From: Desulfobacteraceae bacterium UBA2174
GTDB lineage: Bacteria > Desulfobacterota > Desulfobacteria > Desulfobacterales > UBA2174
Length of the DNA stretch: 58,172 nucleotides
Direction: 5' to 3'
Assembly: GCA_002327445.1 (NCBI GenBank)
Contig: DCWA01000038.1
Span: forward strand, 270-58,441
Positions 30,401 to 37,269 of this stretch are shown piece after piece; positions within the stretch are counted from its first letter, which is position 1, and every line of letters begins with the position of its first letter. The position numbers were made by a program, and so were the translations under genes. The notes beneath the pieces are model-generated. The model did not search any database. It saw only the letters and a list, made by a program, of their open reading frames with translations, and was not told the DNA's origin.

Positions 30401-30751
30401 GCGGACATTTACGACGAACGGGCCGAGCGGGTGACCCTGCTGAGCCTGCACGCCGCCAAGGGTCTCGAGTTTCCGGTCGTGTTCATCGCCGGCTGCGAAG
30501 ACGGGCTGATTCCGCTGAAACGCCCGGGCGCGACGGTGGACCTTGCCGAGGAGAGGCGCTTGTTCTATGTGGGAATGACGCGGGCCAGTCAGGCCCTCTA
30601 CCTCTGCGCGGCCCGCAACCGGGGGGAAAAGGCGGACGAAGGGGGACTGTCACCGTTTGTCGGAGATATCGAGGCCGGGCTCCGATGCGATGAAACCCCC
30701 TCCCGGCCGGCGCCCAAACGGCCCCGGCAGACCCAGATGTCCCTCTTTTGA
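27422..30751 (+). CDS. Endonuclease Q-like PHP nuclease fused to UvrD/PcrA-family helicase
   Basis: 1109 residues. Residues 1-410 form an EndoQ-like domain: PHP metal motifs DLHVHS (6-11), Glu93 in ATEIS, His164 in PAHIW, SDAH (222-225), and a zinc finger C279xxC282...C295xxC298. EndoQ enzymes cut 5' of deaminated bases. Residues 465-1090 are an SF1A helicase: GPGTGKT (489-495), DEFQD (672-676), GDPDQCIYGFRG, RSYRT, HAAKGLEF, YVGMTRA. Clamp-binding-like peptides occur as QQALF (424-428), QTSLLF (453-458) and the C-terminal QMSLF (1105-1109). It likely nicks DNA at deaminated bases, then unwinds the strand at the clamp. An in-frame stop just upstream fixes the start although no Shine-Dalgarno is evident. 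Confidence 0.88.
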   Translation: MKFIADLHVHSRHSRATSRDLNLESLYIGAQLKGIQVLATGDATHPAWFDELKNRLEPAEPGLYRLRPEVARVCDPSVPERCRGPVRFVVATEISNIYKKDGRTRKNHNLVFMPDLESAARFNLRLGKIGNIHSDGRPILGLDARDLLEIVLETDPAAYLVPAHIWTPWFSMLGSQSGFDSLEECFGDLSGHVFAAETGLSSDPPMNWRISGLDRLTLISNSDAHSAGKLGREANRFDTEFSFQGIRRAMERGPAGGFEGTIEFFPQEGKYHLDGHRACGVCLKPDETRRLNGICPVCHRPLTRGVLHRVTDLADRFDGTVPERAAPFCNILPLEDILAEVIRCGPGTKKMAAAYRQATHRLGSELKILTDLDRAALASADVPLLDEAVSRMRQGRLAIDPGHDGVYGRIQIFSSEERHRLLGQQALFSLPAASPHPDTAVCDVAPEDRFRGQTSLLFPDMAPGSAAGLNEAQRQAVEAPDGPVIIVAGPGTGKTFTLTRRIARLISVQGVPADRIMAVTFTRQAADAMRRRIAAELDPGAPMPVIGTFHGLCAKFLVDLGAGCAAIADESRRLTLVRDAIGLVTGTEGRRPVSTRRAATFIEACKQAPAEAVPAGPENGLLTKIYECYQGLLSIDGWADYDDLVFRMVEILESGDARARSLRERFTHFFVDEFQDINPAQYRLVRALAPPGANLFAIGDPDQCIYGFRGSDPELMDRLRRDDPGTRVIRLTRSYRTPQPILDAAGQVMAAALPNRPGMEGAGPGPKVAVLTAPSEKAEAVAIGRIIERRVGGSGFETVNFGVMESGQEPCPGSFADFAVLFRTHARGRLIAEVLEAGGIPCQLASRRLVTDDPAVAALVALLRVIGFGGGLLDLEPALACLATPAGKATAAVFKNWCYTHRLSLVQGLQQASRLPVEGLSVARQRRFVASIERLKRLQEESRELPLDRKIAHLVRSTNLADRLDPLPEALSRLVADCTDAGEFLTRVALAADADIYDERAERVTLLSLHAAKGLEFPVVFIAGCEDGLIPLKRPGATVDLAEERRLFYVGMTRASQALYLCAARNRGEKADEGGLSPFVGDIEAGLRCDETPSRPAPKRPRQTQMSLF

Positions 30752-30761
30752 GGCGTGCCGC

Positions 30762-31658
30762 ATGGCCAAGGACAACGTCATCCGCTTCGACAGCCAGAAA
30801 CGCCTGCGCGAAAAGGCGTTGGGGTACATCGAGGATCTCGATGCGTTCCTCTCGGATCTGGACCGCGCCGTGCCGCTGCTCCTCCGAGTGCTCAGGGGCC
30901 CCGCGGAGGACGACCTGAAAGAGCAGATCATCCTGCTACTGGGAGGGTTCGCCAAACGCCAGGTCGCCGTTCCGCTCCTTGAATTGATGTGCGATCCACA
31001 GCAAAGCGACGAGCTGCGGCACCACGCCGCCGTCCAGCTCTCGGTGACGGCCTCGTTTCTCGAATCTCCCGAGTCCCTCGTCGACGCGCTCATCGGCCAG
31101 TTGAACCACCCGGATCCCCAGCACCGCGCCAACGCCACCTTCGCCCTGGGCTGGGAGGGCAACCATCGGGCCGCCGTGGCGCTGGTGGAAAAACTTTTCG
31201 ACCCCAGCGTCGAAGTGCAGCAAGCCGCGGTCAACGCCCTTTCCAATCTGCGTGACGACCGGATTTTCGAACTGCTTCGCGACCGGCTGGCGCATGGCTC
31301 TGTCGAGCAGCAGCGGACCATCCTTTTCAACCTCTGGCGCTTTTACAGCCGCCGTGAGGAAGTGCTTTCCGTCTACCACGGCTACCTGTGCCACACGGAC
31401 CCGTCTCTGCGGCTCGATGCTCTGGTGCTGCTGAGCACGGTGAGCGAGACGGCGGACGAGATGGAAAGCTACCTCGCGCTGCTGCAGGACGGCGAGGAAC
31501 GGATCCGCGAATTGGTGCTGGAACGGTTGGAGGAGTTGCCGCCCGAGGAGATCGGCCCCATCGCCGAGCGCATCCGGCCGCTCCTGGACGATGCCTCCGC
31601 CAAGGTGCGGCAGGCCGCCGTTCGGCTGCTGGCGCGGTCGGGATCTGAAATTTCTTGA
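30762..31658 (+). CDS. HEAT-repeat protein downstream of the EndoQ-helicase
   Basis: 298 residues made almost wholly of helical HEAT-like repeats of about 30-37 residues, seen as recurring leucine/alanine patterns such as DPQHRANATFALGWEGN, SVEVQQAAVNALSNLRDD and SAKVRQAAVRLLARSG. There is no catalytic motif, signal or membrane segment. Such proteins act as scaffolds or adaptors. It starts 10 bp after the EndoQ-helicase stop and is surely co-transcribed, so a partner role for that enzyme is possible but unproven. ATG 30762 is favoured because upstream residues in this frame are proline/arginine-rich shadow of the helicase end. Confidence 0.8.
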   Translation: MAKDNVIRFDSQKRLREKALGYIEDLDAFLSDLDRAVPLLLRVLRGPAEDDLKEQIILLLGGFAKRQVAVPLLELMCDPQQSDELRHHAAVQLSVTASFLESPESLVDALIGQLNHPDPQHRANATFALGWEGNHRAAVALVEKLFDPSVEVQQAAVNALSNLRDDRIFELLRDRLAHGSVEQQRTILFNLWRFYSRREEVLSVYHGYLCHTDPSLRLDALVLLSTVSETADEMESYLALLQDGEERIRELVLERLEELPPEEIGPIAERIRPLLDDASAKVRQAAVRLLARSGSEIS

Positions 31659-31699
31659 CAAGCCTTCGGCAGGCGGTTTATGGACCAAGCGTTTTTTCG

Positions 31700-31774
31700 G
31701 CGGGAATAACTCAGTGGTAGAGTGCGACCTTGCCAAGGTCGAAGTCGCGGGTTCAAATCCCGTTTCCCGCTCCA
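31700..31774 (+). tRNA. tRNA-Gly (GCC)
   Basis: Acceptor GCGGGAA / TTCCCGC with U73 and encoded CCA; anticodon stem CGACC / GGTCG around loop TTGCCAA, giving anticodon GCC at 31732-31734; T arm GCGGG-TTCAAAT-CCCGT. The D arm is CTCAGTGGTAGAG. Length 75 nt, as expected for glycine with U73. Confidence 0.96.
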
Positions 31775-31787
31775 AAGCCCATTCCAG

Positions 31788-31816
31788 AACCCACCGGTGT
31801 CAACGCCCGGTGGGTT
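31788..31816 (+). terminator. Terminator after tRNA-Gly
   Basis: 10-bp stem AACCCACCGG / CCGGTGGGTT with a 9-nt loop, followed by TGTTCTTTGTT. It lies 14 bp after the tRNA CCA and before the acyltransferase gene. Confidence 0.75.
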
Positions 31817-31879
31817 TGTTCTTTGTTGCCGGGCGAAGCAGGAGCGTCCGCGCTCACCTTCCAATGGAGGATCGCCCAA

Positions 31880-32530
31880 ATGGCTCCCACCCTGCGCCGC
31901 TTTCTCGGCTCAAAAATTTTTATTGCCGCCCTGTATCACTTTATTCGTCTGTATTGCGCCACCTTTCGTCTGCATGTGGTCGGCCGCGGCCACTGGCAGG
32001 ATCATCTGGCGGGCGGGGGGCGGGTGCTGCTGTGCTGCTGGCACCAGCAGTTTTTTTCATTCATCCGTTATTTCAGAGGATTTCGCTATTATCGACCCAG
32101 CCTGATGATCAGCCGCAGCGCCGATGGCACCATGATTGCCGGAGTTGCCGAACACAGCGGTTGGCGGGCGGTGCGGGGGTCATCCTCCCGAGACGGTCGC
32201 CGGGCGCTGGTTCAGATGATTGCCGATTTACGGCAAAACCGTCTGGCGGCCCATATCGTCGACGGGCCGCGGGGCCCGGCCGGGGTGGTCAAGAGGGGGG
32301 CCATCGTACTGGCCGCCAAGACCGGTGCCGTGATTGTGCCGGTCTACACGGAATCGGCGCGGCGATGGATGTTCAATAGTTGGGACCGGTTTTATCTGCC
32401 CAAACCTTTCTCGCCGGTCACGATCCGGTTTGGCGCCCCGATTCAAATCGCTGATCAAACCGGTTCCGGCGGCGACATCGAAACCCAGCGTCTCGCCCTG
32501 GAAGCCGTCATGAGGCCGGCTCTGTTCTGA
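31880..32530 (+). CDS. DUF374 / lysophospholipid acyltransferase-family protein
   Basis: 216 residues. It has an N-terminal hydrophobic segment (SKIFIAALYHFIRLYCATF), HQQFFSFI in the place of the acyltransferase HX4D box, and DGPRGPAGVVKRGAIVLAAKTGAVIVPV, the conserved DUF374 core. DUF374 proteins resemble LpxL-type acyltransferases of lipid A; a membrane-lipid acyl transfer role is inferred. ATG 31880 has GGAGG in front; the tRNA gene and its terminator precede it, so it is a separate unit. No transmembrane segment beyond the N-terminus was seen. Confidence 0.8.
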   Translation: MAPTLRRFLGSKIFIAALYHFIRLYCATFRLHVVGRGHWQDHLAGGGRVLLCCWHQQFFSFIRYFRGFRYYRPSLMISRSADGTMIAGVAEHSGWRAVRGSSSRDGRRALVQMIADLRQNRLAAHIVDGPRGPAGVVKRGAIVLAAKTGAVIVPVYTESARRWMFNSWDRFYLPKPFSPVTIRFGAPIQIADQTGSGGDIETQRLALEAVMRPALF

Positions 32531-32613
32531 CCCCAAATCGCTATCCTCCCCACCACCATCCCGGGGAGACCCGTTTCATGGTCATGATAAAATTTTGAGT
32601 GACAAAATGAGAA

Positions 32614-32640
32614 CCCCGCCGGGAGTGCACACCGGCGGGG
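32614..32640. terminator. Hairpin between convergent acyltransferase and ZraP-like genes
   Basis: Perfect 9-bp stem CCCCGCCGG / CCGGCGGGG with a 9-nt loop. It serves two converging genes; T runs are weak on both sides, so termination is likely but not certain. Confidence 0.55.
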
Positions 32641-32665
32641 TGTTGGGGGAGGACAAGGTGGAAGA

Positions 32666-33157
32666 TTACTTCCAGCCGCCACCGCGGCCGCCCCGACCGT
32701 GATGGGGCCCCGCGCCGTATCCCGGACCGTGGCCGAAGCCGGCATCCGGGGCGATCTTGTGTACTTCCATCCGATGCGCCAGGCGCTTGGCGTCAAGGTC
32801 GCTGCGCAGGGTGGAAATTTCGGTCTGAAGGGACTGGGCCTTGGCCGCGTCCGGCTCCTTCTTGGCCAACTCGGCCTGGAGGCTCAGTTCCTTCTGGCGC
32901 AGGTCGCCGCGCAGGTCGGCCGTCGCGTTGTGAAAGTCGGTGCGCAGTTTGTCGATCTGGGAGATCTGGTCGTCGGTCAGGTTGGCTGCACCCCATCCAC
33001 CACGGCCTTGGTGGTAGAGCGGGCAGTCGGAGCCGGCGCCGTAGCCCCTCATCGCCGTGCCCGAGCCGTAAGCATCGGCGATGGCTATGCCGGAAATACC
33101 CACCAGGGCGACGACGGCGGCGGTCACAAGGCTGCGGTTGATCCGATGGTTCTTCAT
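32666..33157 (-). CDS. ZraP-like periplasmic metal-responsive chaperone
   Basis: 163 residues with signal peptide (SLVTAAVVALVGISGIAIADA). The body is a charged helical hairpin with TDDQISQIDKLRTDFHNATADLRGDLRQ, the LTxxQ-type heavy-metal sensor/Spy-CpxP-ZraP pattern, and the C-terminus is glycine/histidine-rich (HGPGYGAGPHHGRGGRGG), suited to binding zinc or similar. ZraP protects the envelope and modulates ZraSR. A perfect sigma-54 promoter lies 79 bp upstream, matching how E. coli zraP is controlled; the regulator is not in the window. AAAGGAG precedes ATG 33157. Confidence 0.82.
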   Translation of the reverse strand: MKNHRINRSLVTAAVVALVGISGIAIADAYGSGTAMRGYGAGSDCPLYHQGRGGWGAANLTDDQISQIDKLRTDFHNATADLRGDLRQKELSLQAELAKKEPDAAKAQSLQTEISTLRSDLDAKRLAHRMEVHKIAPDAGFGHGPGYGAGPHHGRGGRGGGWK

Positions 33158-33235
33158 GGCTTTCTCCTTTATTGATGTGTTGGAAAAGGTTTCTGGATCG
33201 TCAAATCCGTTGTCCAGCTTCGTGATCTTCCATAA

Positions 33236-33252
33236 AGCAACTGGCGTGCCAG
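33236..33252 (-). promoter_or_regulatory. Sigma-54 (RpoN) promoter of the ZraP-like gene
   Basis: On the minus strand CTGGCACGCCAGTTGCT matches the consensus YTGGCACG-N4-TTGCW at every defined position. The -24 GG and -12 GC are correctly spaced, giving a start near 33225 and a leader of about 68 nt. It implies an enhancer-binding activator. The remaining 315-bp gap (33158-33472) holds no gene. Confidence 0.85.
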
Positions 33253-33402
33253 TTTGTGTATTTTTCTTTATCTACCCGAAATCAAATATCTTTTTTTTGG
33301 TGGAAGGATGTTGCCGATTTTTCAGGCGGACAGAGTGAGTAGAAAATATACAGGTGCCAGGGGAATGCCCGGAATGGTGTGTATAAAGTAGCCACCTTAT
33401 GA

Positions 33403-33449
33403 TTCGGGCTCCGCACCGCCCCTGAGAGGGACGGATGACGGAGCCCGAA
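33403..33449 (-). terminator. Hairpin after the second ZraP-like gene
   Basis: Outer stem TTCGGGCTCCG / CGGAGCCCGAA (11 bp) with an inner CCG-CCCT / AGGG-CGG stem. No T run follows, so it may stop transcription or only stabilise the message end. Confidence 0.5.
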
Positions 33450-33472
33450 GCGACGCGACGTGAGGCGACGCA

Positions 33473-33934
33473 TCAACGGCGGTGGGCGAAGTTGCCCCGT
33501 CGCCAGAGGAGGGACAGGTCCAGGTCAGGCGCGATCTGCTTGGCTTGCAGGAGGTGTTGGAGGCGCTGCCGGGAGAGCTCGGTTCTCAAATCGGAAATGG
33601 ACCGCTGGATCTGGCCGGCTTCGGCCGCATCGGGCGCCTGCTTGGCCAATTCGGCGGCCAAAGCCAGGCGACGCTGGCGCAACTCCCGTTGCAGGTCGCG
33701 GGTTTCGGCGCGGAAATCCTGGCGCAGTTTCTTGAGTTGCGCCGCCTGCGCATCGGTCAAGCCCGCTGTCCAGCAGGCCGGCGGCCGGTGGGAACGCGGA
33801 CCGCGGTGCCAGCGGCTGTCCGCGCCCCCCGGCGATTCCGGACGGGAACCGGCCCGGGCCGGAAAGGCGGCGAAAGCGAAAACGGCGAGGCAAAGGAGCA
33901 CGCCGATGGAAGCAGGACGATGGTTGGTTTTCAT
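33473..33934 (-). CDS. Second ZraP/Spy-like periplasmic protein
   Basis: 153 residues with signal peptide (IGVLLCLAVFAFAAFPARA). It shares with the other copy the helical core TDAQAAQLKKLRQDFRAETRDLQRELRQRRLALAAELAKQAPDAAEAGQIQ, so the two are paralogues. The C-terminus (DLSLLWRRGNFAHRR) lacks the Gly/His tail, and only a few histidines remain, so metal binding may be weaker. It follows a small membrane protein by 63 bp, probably in one leftward unit divergent from the WYL regulator. Confidence 0.75.
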   Translation of the reverse strand: MKTNHRPASIGVLLCLAVFAFAAFPARAGSRPESPGGADSRWHRGPRSHRPPACWTAGLTDAQAAQLKKLRQDFRAETRDLQRELRQRRLALAAELAKQAPDAAEAGQIQRSISDLRTELSRQRLQHLLQAKQIAPDLDLSLLWRRGNFAHRR

Positions 33935-33997
33935 GGCAAATCTCCCTGTGTACGGATTGCAGTCAGGTCTGGGCGAAAGCCGATTCGGCTCCCGGGT

Positions 33998-34135
33998 TCA
34001 CGGCAGCCAACGGGGTTGCATCCAGTGGAACACCTCTTGGGTCAGCGATTCGGTCATTCCGAAGTAGATCACCAGCGCCAGGCCGCCGAGCCAGAGGATC
34101 GTTTCGCACAACGCGCGGATCTGTTTCATCTTCAT
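33998..34135 (-). CDS. Small single-span membrane protein
   Basis: 45 residues: MKMKQIRALCETILWLGGLALVIYFGMTESL... with one transmembrane helix (about 11-27) and a short aromatic tail ending FHWMQPRWLP. ATG 34135 follows AAAGGG at good spacing; ATG 34129 is an alternative. I do not recognise the family. It lies upstream of, and probably with, the second ZraP-like gene, which suggests an envelope-stress link. Confidence 0.55.
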   Translation of the reverse strand: MKMKQIRALCETILWLGGLALVIYFGMTESLTQEVFHWMQPRWLP

Positions 34136-34326
34136 CGGGTTTCCCTTTCGCCCGTCAAGGGTCTCCAAACGATTTTCGCATGCCGGCATTCATGTTTTGG
34201 GTCGCCCCGGACGGAGGCCCGGTTACACGTCACGGCCCGCCGCTTTTCCCGGCGGCGCTTCCATGGTAGATTCGATCGATCTGCACGATGCCGACGCATT
34301 GCCAACCGCAAGGCGAGGAGGACCGG

Positions 34327-35355
34327 ATGCGGCGCGACCAGCTTATTCGGCAATGGGCGTTGCTCACCCGTCTCGAAGCCACTCAGGCGGGGCTCACCGT
34401 CTCTGAAATGGCGACCGAAGGCGGCATTTCAGAGCGCACCGTCTACCGCGACCTGGCCGACTTGCAGGCCGCCGGCTTTCCGCTGCACAGCGAAAGGGAA
34501 GACGACGAGACCCGCTGGCGCTTCGTGGAGGGGTACGTGTTCAAGACCCCCCGGCCCATCCGTGCCAGCGAGCTGCTGGCTCTGCACCTGGCCCGCGACA
34601 TGCTCGGCGCCTTTCGCGGCACGGTATTTCACCATGATCTCGAACGCCTCTGGCAAACGGTCGAGTCCGGGCTGGCGCCGGCCACCAGGGATTTTCTGGA
34701 TGGCATCAAGGACCTCTACCGGATCGGCCCGGGGCCGGATCACCACTATGCGGCCCGGGCCGAGATCGTCGCCCGGCTCAACCAGGCGCTCAGCGAGCGC
34801 CGCTCGGTGGACATCGCGTACCAATCCCTGAAGAGCCCGGAACGCCAGGTGCGAAGGGTGGATCCTTACGCCCTGTGGTTCAAGAACAACACCCTGTACC
34901 TGGTGGCCTATTGCCACCGGCGCGAGCAGGCGCGCATCTTCGCCGTGGACCGCATCAGCATGATCCAGGCCACCACCGAGCGCTTCAGCGTGCCGGCCGG
35001 TTTTGACCTGGACCGCTACCTGGCCGACTGCTTCGGAGTGATGCGTGGCGATACCTGCAACGTGCGCATCCGCATCAGCCCGGCCTGGGCGCGCTACGTC
35101 GCCGAGCGGACGTGGCACCCCAGCCAGCACATCCAGCGGCAAATCGACGGCGGCATCGAAATCGCTTTTCGCGTGGCCGGCCTGGAGGAAATCCGGCAGT
35201 GGGTCCTTTCTCTCGGACCCGAAGCCCGGGTCCTGGAGCCCCCGGAACTCAAGGCCTCCGTGGCCGAAAGCCTGGCGGCGGCGCTGGCGCTCTACGACAC
35301 CGGAGACCTGCGCGCCGGGGAAGCAGCCGTTTCCGGAACCCTGCGCAGCGTCTGA
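34327..35355 (+). CDS. HTH-WYL domain transcriptional regulator
   Basis: 342 residues. An N-terminal helix-turn-helix of DeoR/HTH_11 type (GLTVSEMATEGGISERTVYRDLADLQAAGF) is followed by a WYL domain (about 150-230) with DPYALWFKNNTLYLVAYCH, then a WCX-like C-terminal extension. WYL regulators sense ligands or nucleic acids and often control DNA-damage or defence genes. GAGGAGG precedes ATG 34327. It is divergent from the small membrane protein/ZraP-like pair and 100 bp upstream of the cysteine desulfurase; its target is unknown. Confidence 0.88.
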   Translation: MRRDQLIRQWALLTRLEATQAGLTVSEMATEGGISERTVYRDLADLQAAGFPLHSEREDDETRWRFVEGYVFKTPRPIRASELLALHLARDMLGAFRGTVFHHDLERLWQTVESGLAPATRDFLDGIKDLYRIGPGPDHHYAARAEIVARLNQALSERRSVDIAYQSLKSPERQVRRVDPYALWFKNNTLYLVAYCHRREQARIFAVDRISMIQATTERFSVPAGFDLDRYLADCFGVMRGDTCNVRIRISPAWARYVAERTWHPSQHIQRQIDGGIEIAFRVAGLEEIRQWVLSLGPEARVLEPPELKASVAESLAAALALYDTGDLRAGEAAVSGTLRSV

Positions 35356-35455
35356 CGGGCAATGATTCACGGTCGATTCTGGAGGTGCAAAGGACGGTAT
35401 GCTGATATTTGGATATCTTGCGTTTTGAATCGGGCCAACAAGGAGTCCGCAGCCG

Positions 35456-36604
35456 ATGATTTCTCCCCTTCCCGTCTATCTGGACTACAACGGCACCACC
35501 CCGCATGATCCGGCGGTGCTCGCCGCGGTGCGCCCCTTTCTGGATGCCGAGTTCGGCAATCCCTCCAGCAGCCACTGGTACGGCATCGCGCCTAAACAGG
35601 CCGTGAACCGGGCACGCCGCCAGGTGGCCGACCTGCTGGGTTGCCAACCCGCGGAAATCGTCTTCACCAGCGGCGGCACCGAATCCAACAACCATGCCAT
35701 CGGCGGGGTGGCGCGGGCATTGGAGCACCGCGGCCGGCATATCGTCACCACCGCCGTGGAGCACCCGGCGGTGCTGGAGGTGTGCCGCGATTTGGCCGGC
35801 CGGGGGTTTGATCTGACCGTGGTGCCGGTGGATGGAACCGGAAGGGTCGATGCGGCCCGGGTGGCTGCCGCTTTCCGACCCGACACGATCCTGGTGAGCG
35901 TCATGCACGCCAACAACGAGGTGGGCACCCTGCAGCCGGTGAAGGAGATTGCCGTCCTGGCGCGCCAAAAGGGGATTTTGGTGCATACCGACGCCGCCCA
36001 GAGCCTCGGCAAGATTCCGGTCAATGTGGATGATCTGGGGGTCGATCTGCTCTCGGTGGCCGGCCACAAGATCTATGCGCCCAAGGGCATCGGGGCGCTG
36101 TACATCCGCGCCGACACCCCCATCGTGCGCTTTTGCCACGGAGCCTGACAGGAAGGGGGCCGGCGGGCCGGCACGGAAAACGTCCCCTGGATCGTCGGGT
36201 TGGGCGAGGCCTGCGCCGTCGCGGCCCGCTGTCTGGCGGAGGCCGGCGAACGCATGCGCCTCCTCCGGGACAGGCTTTGGAACACGCTCTGCTCGCGACT
36301 GCCGGATTTGCAGCTCAACGGGCACCCCACCGCGCGGCTTCCCAATACCCTCAGCGTCTCGTTCAAAAATCTGGAAGCCGACCGGATTCTGGAGGAAATC
36401 GGACTGGCGGTGGCCGCCTCGGCCGGCGCCGCCTGCCATGCCGATACCGTGGAAATCTCCCACGTTCTCCAGGCCATGGGATTGGATCCCGCCTGGGCCA
36501 AGGGCACGCTGCGCTTCAGCGTCGGGCGACCGACCACCGAGGCCGAGATCGACCGGGCGGCGGAGGCGGTCTGCGCGGCGGTGGCGCGTCTTTCCGCGGC
36601 CTGA
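35456..36604 (+). CDS. Cysteine desulfurase (NifS/IscS class V), probable selenoprotein with in-frame TGA
   Basis: 382 residues if TGA at 36146-36148 is decoded as selenocysteine (residue 231). The frame before and after is uninterrupted and conserved. PLP Lys205 lies in GHKIYAPKG; the active-site Cys327 lies in SAGAACHA; the TGA falls exactly in the conserved HGGGQE.G.R.GTEN block, here read CHGA-U-QEGGRRAGTEN. The enzyme takes sulfur (or selenium) from cysteine for Fe-S clusters or other thiols. A hairpin 10 nt after TGA may act as SECIS. Otherwise it is a nonsense-mutated pseudogene, or the base is a sequencing error; conservation after the stop argues against decay. AAGGAG precedes the ATG. 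Confidence 0.8.
36159..36172 (+). promoter_or_regulatory. Candidate bacterial SECIS hairpin
   Basis: GCCGG-CGGG-CCGGC, a 5-bp stem whose loop contains guanines and begins 16 nt after the in-frame TGA, at the near edge of the spacing reported for bacterial SECIS elements. A lower stem GGGG (36155-36158) with CCCC (36184-36187) is possible. Not folded computationally. Confidence 0.45.
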
Positions 36605-36752
36605 TGCCCGGTGATCCCGGATTCGTTCCGGATATCAACAAGGTCCCCTGGTTTCTTCAACCTTGACAAAACCAGGCAAGTCTGGAAGGTAGGAAAAATT
36701 CGGCGGACGCCGAGGCTTCGATAATATTGGATTGTCAAGACATGACGGAAAA

Positions 36753-37151
36753 ATGCTGACCTCAAAAAACGACCTTGCCAATCTTACGCTTCTGGGCGGT
36801 AAATCCCAACCCAGCAAAAAACTGGAGGTTTTTCCAAACCACCATCCCGGGCGCCGCTATACCGTCACCCTCTCCACCGCCGAATTCACTTGCTTGTGCC
36901 CGGCCACGGGCCAACCGGATTTCGCTACAATTACCATTAATTATATTCCGGACAAATTCATTCTGGAATCCAAGTCGTTGAAATTATACCTTTGGTCCTA
37001 TCGCGACGAAGGGGTCTTTCACGAACATCTGATCAACAGCATCTGCGATGATCTTTTGGCGGTGTTGGATCCTCACTTTATCGAAGTAAAAGGCGAATTC
37101 GGCGTTCGCGGCGGAATCGGAATCACCGTCGTGGCCTCTCATGAAAAATAG
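36753..37151 (+). CDS. queF: NADPH-dependent 7-cyano-7-deazaguanine reductase QueF
   Basis: 132 residues, the short monodomain type. The catalytic motif FTCLCPATGQPDFA has Cys49 and Asp56, and the NADPH/substrate region includes FHEHLIN and the helix KLYLWSYRDEG. It reduces preQ0 to preQ1 for queuosine in tRNA. ATG 36753 is preferred to an upstream TTG. TTGACA at 36663-36668 could be its -35 box. No preQ1 riboswitch was recognised. It is 118 bp upstream of a queuosine-precursor transporter gene, a logical partner. Confidence 0.93.
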   Translation: MLTSKNDLANLTLLGGKSQPSKKLEVFPNHHPGRRYTVTLSTAEFTCLCPATGQPDFATITINYIPDKFILESKSLKLYLWSYRDEGVFHEHLINSICDDLLAVLDPHFIEVKGEFGVRGGIGITVVASHEK

Positions 37152-37269
37152 TCCCAATCGGCAAGTTGACCCCGCCATGCATCCAATGAGGATCAACTCC
37201 AAATGCATGTTCTTTTTTCGTGCGGAGGATATGAACGCAGGGAAATTATTTTTCGTTGGAGATCAGTAG

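Noticed and set aside
36605..36752. preQ1 riboswitch before queF
   Set aside because: No C-rich loop with A-rich tail of the class I type could be found by eye.
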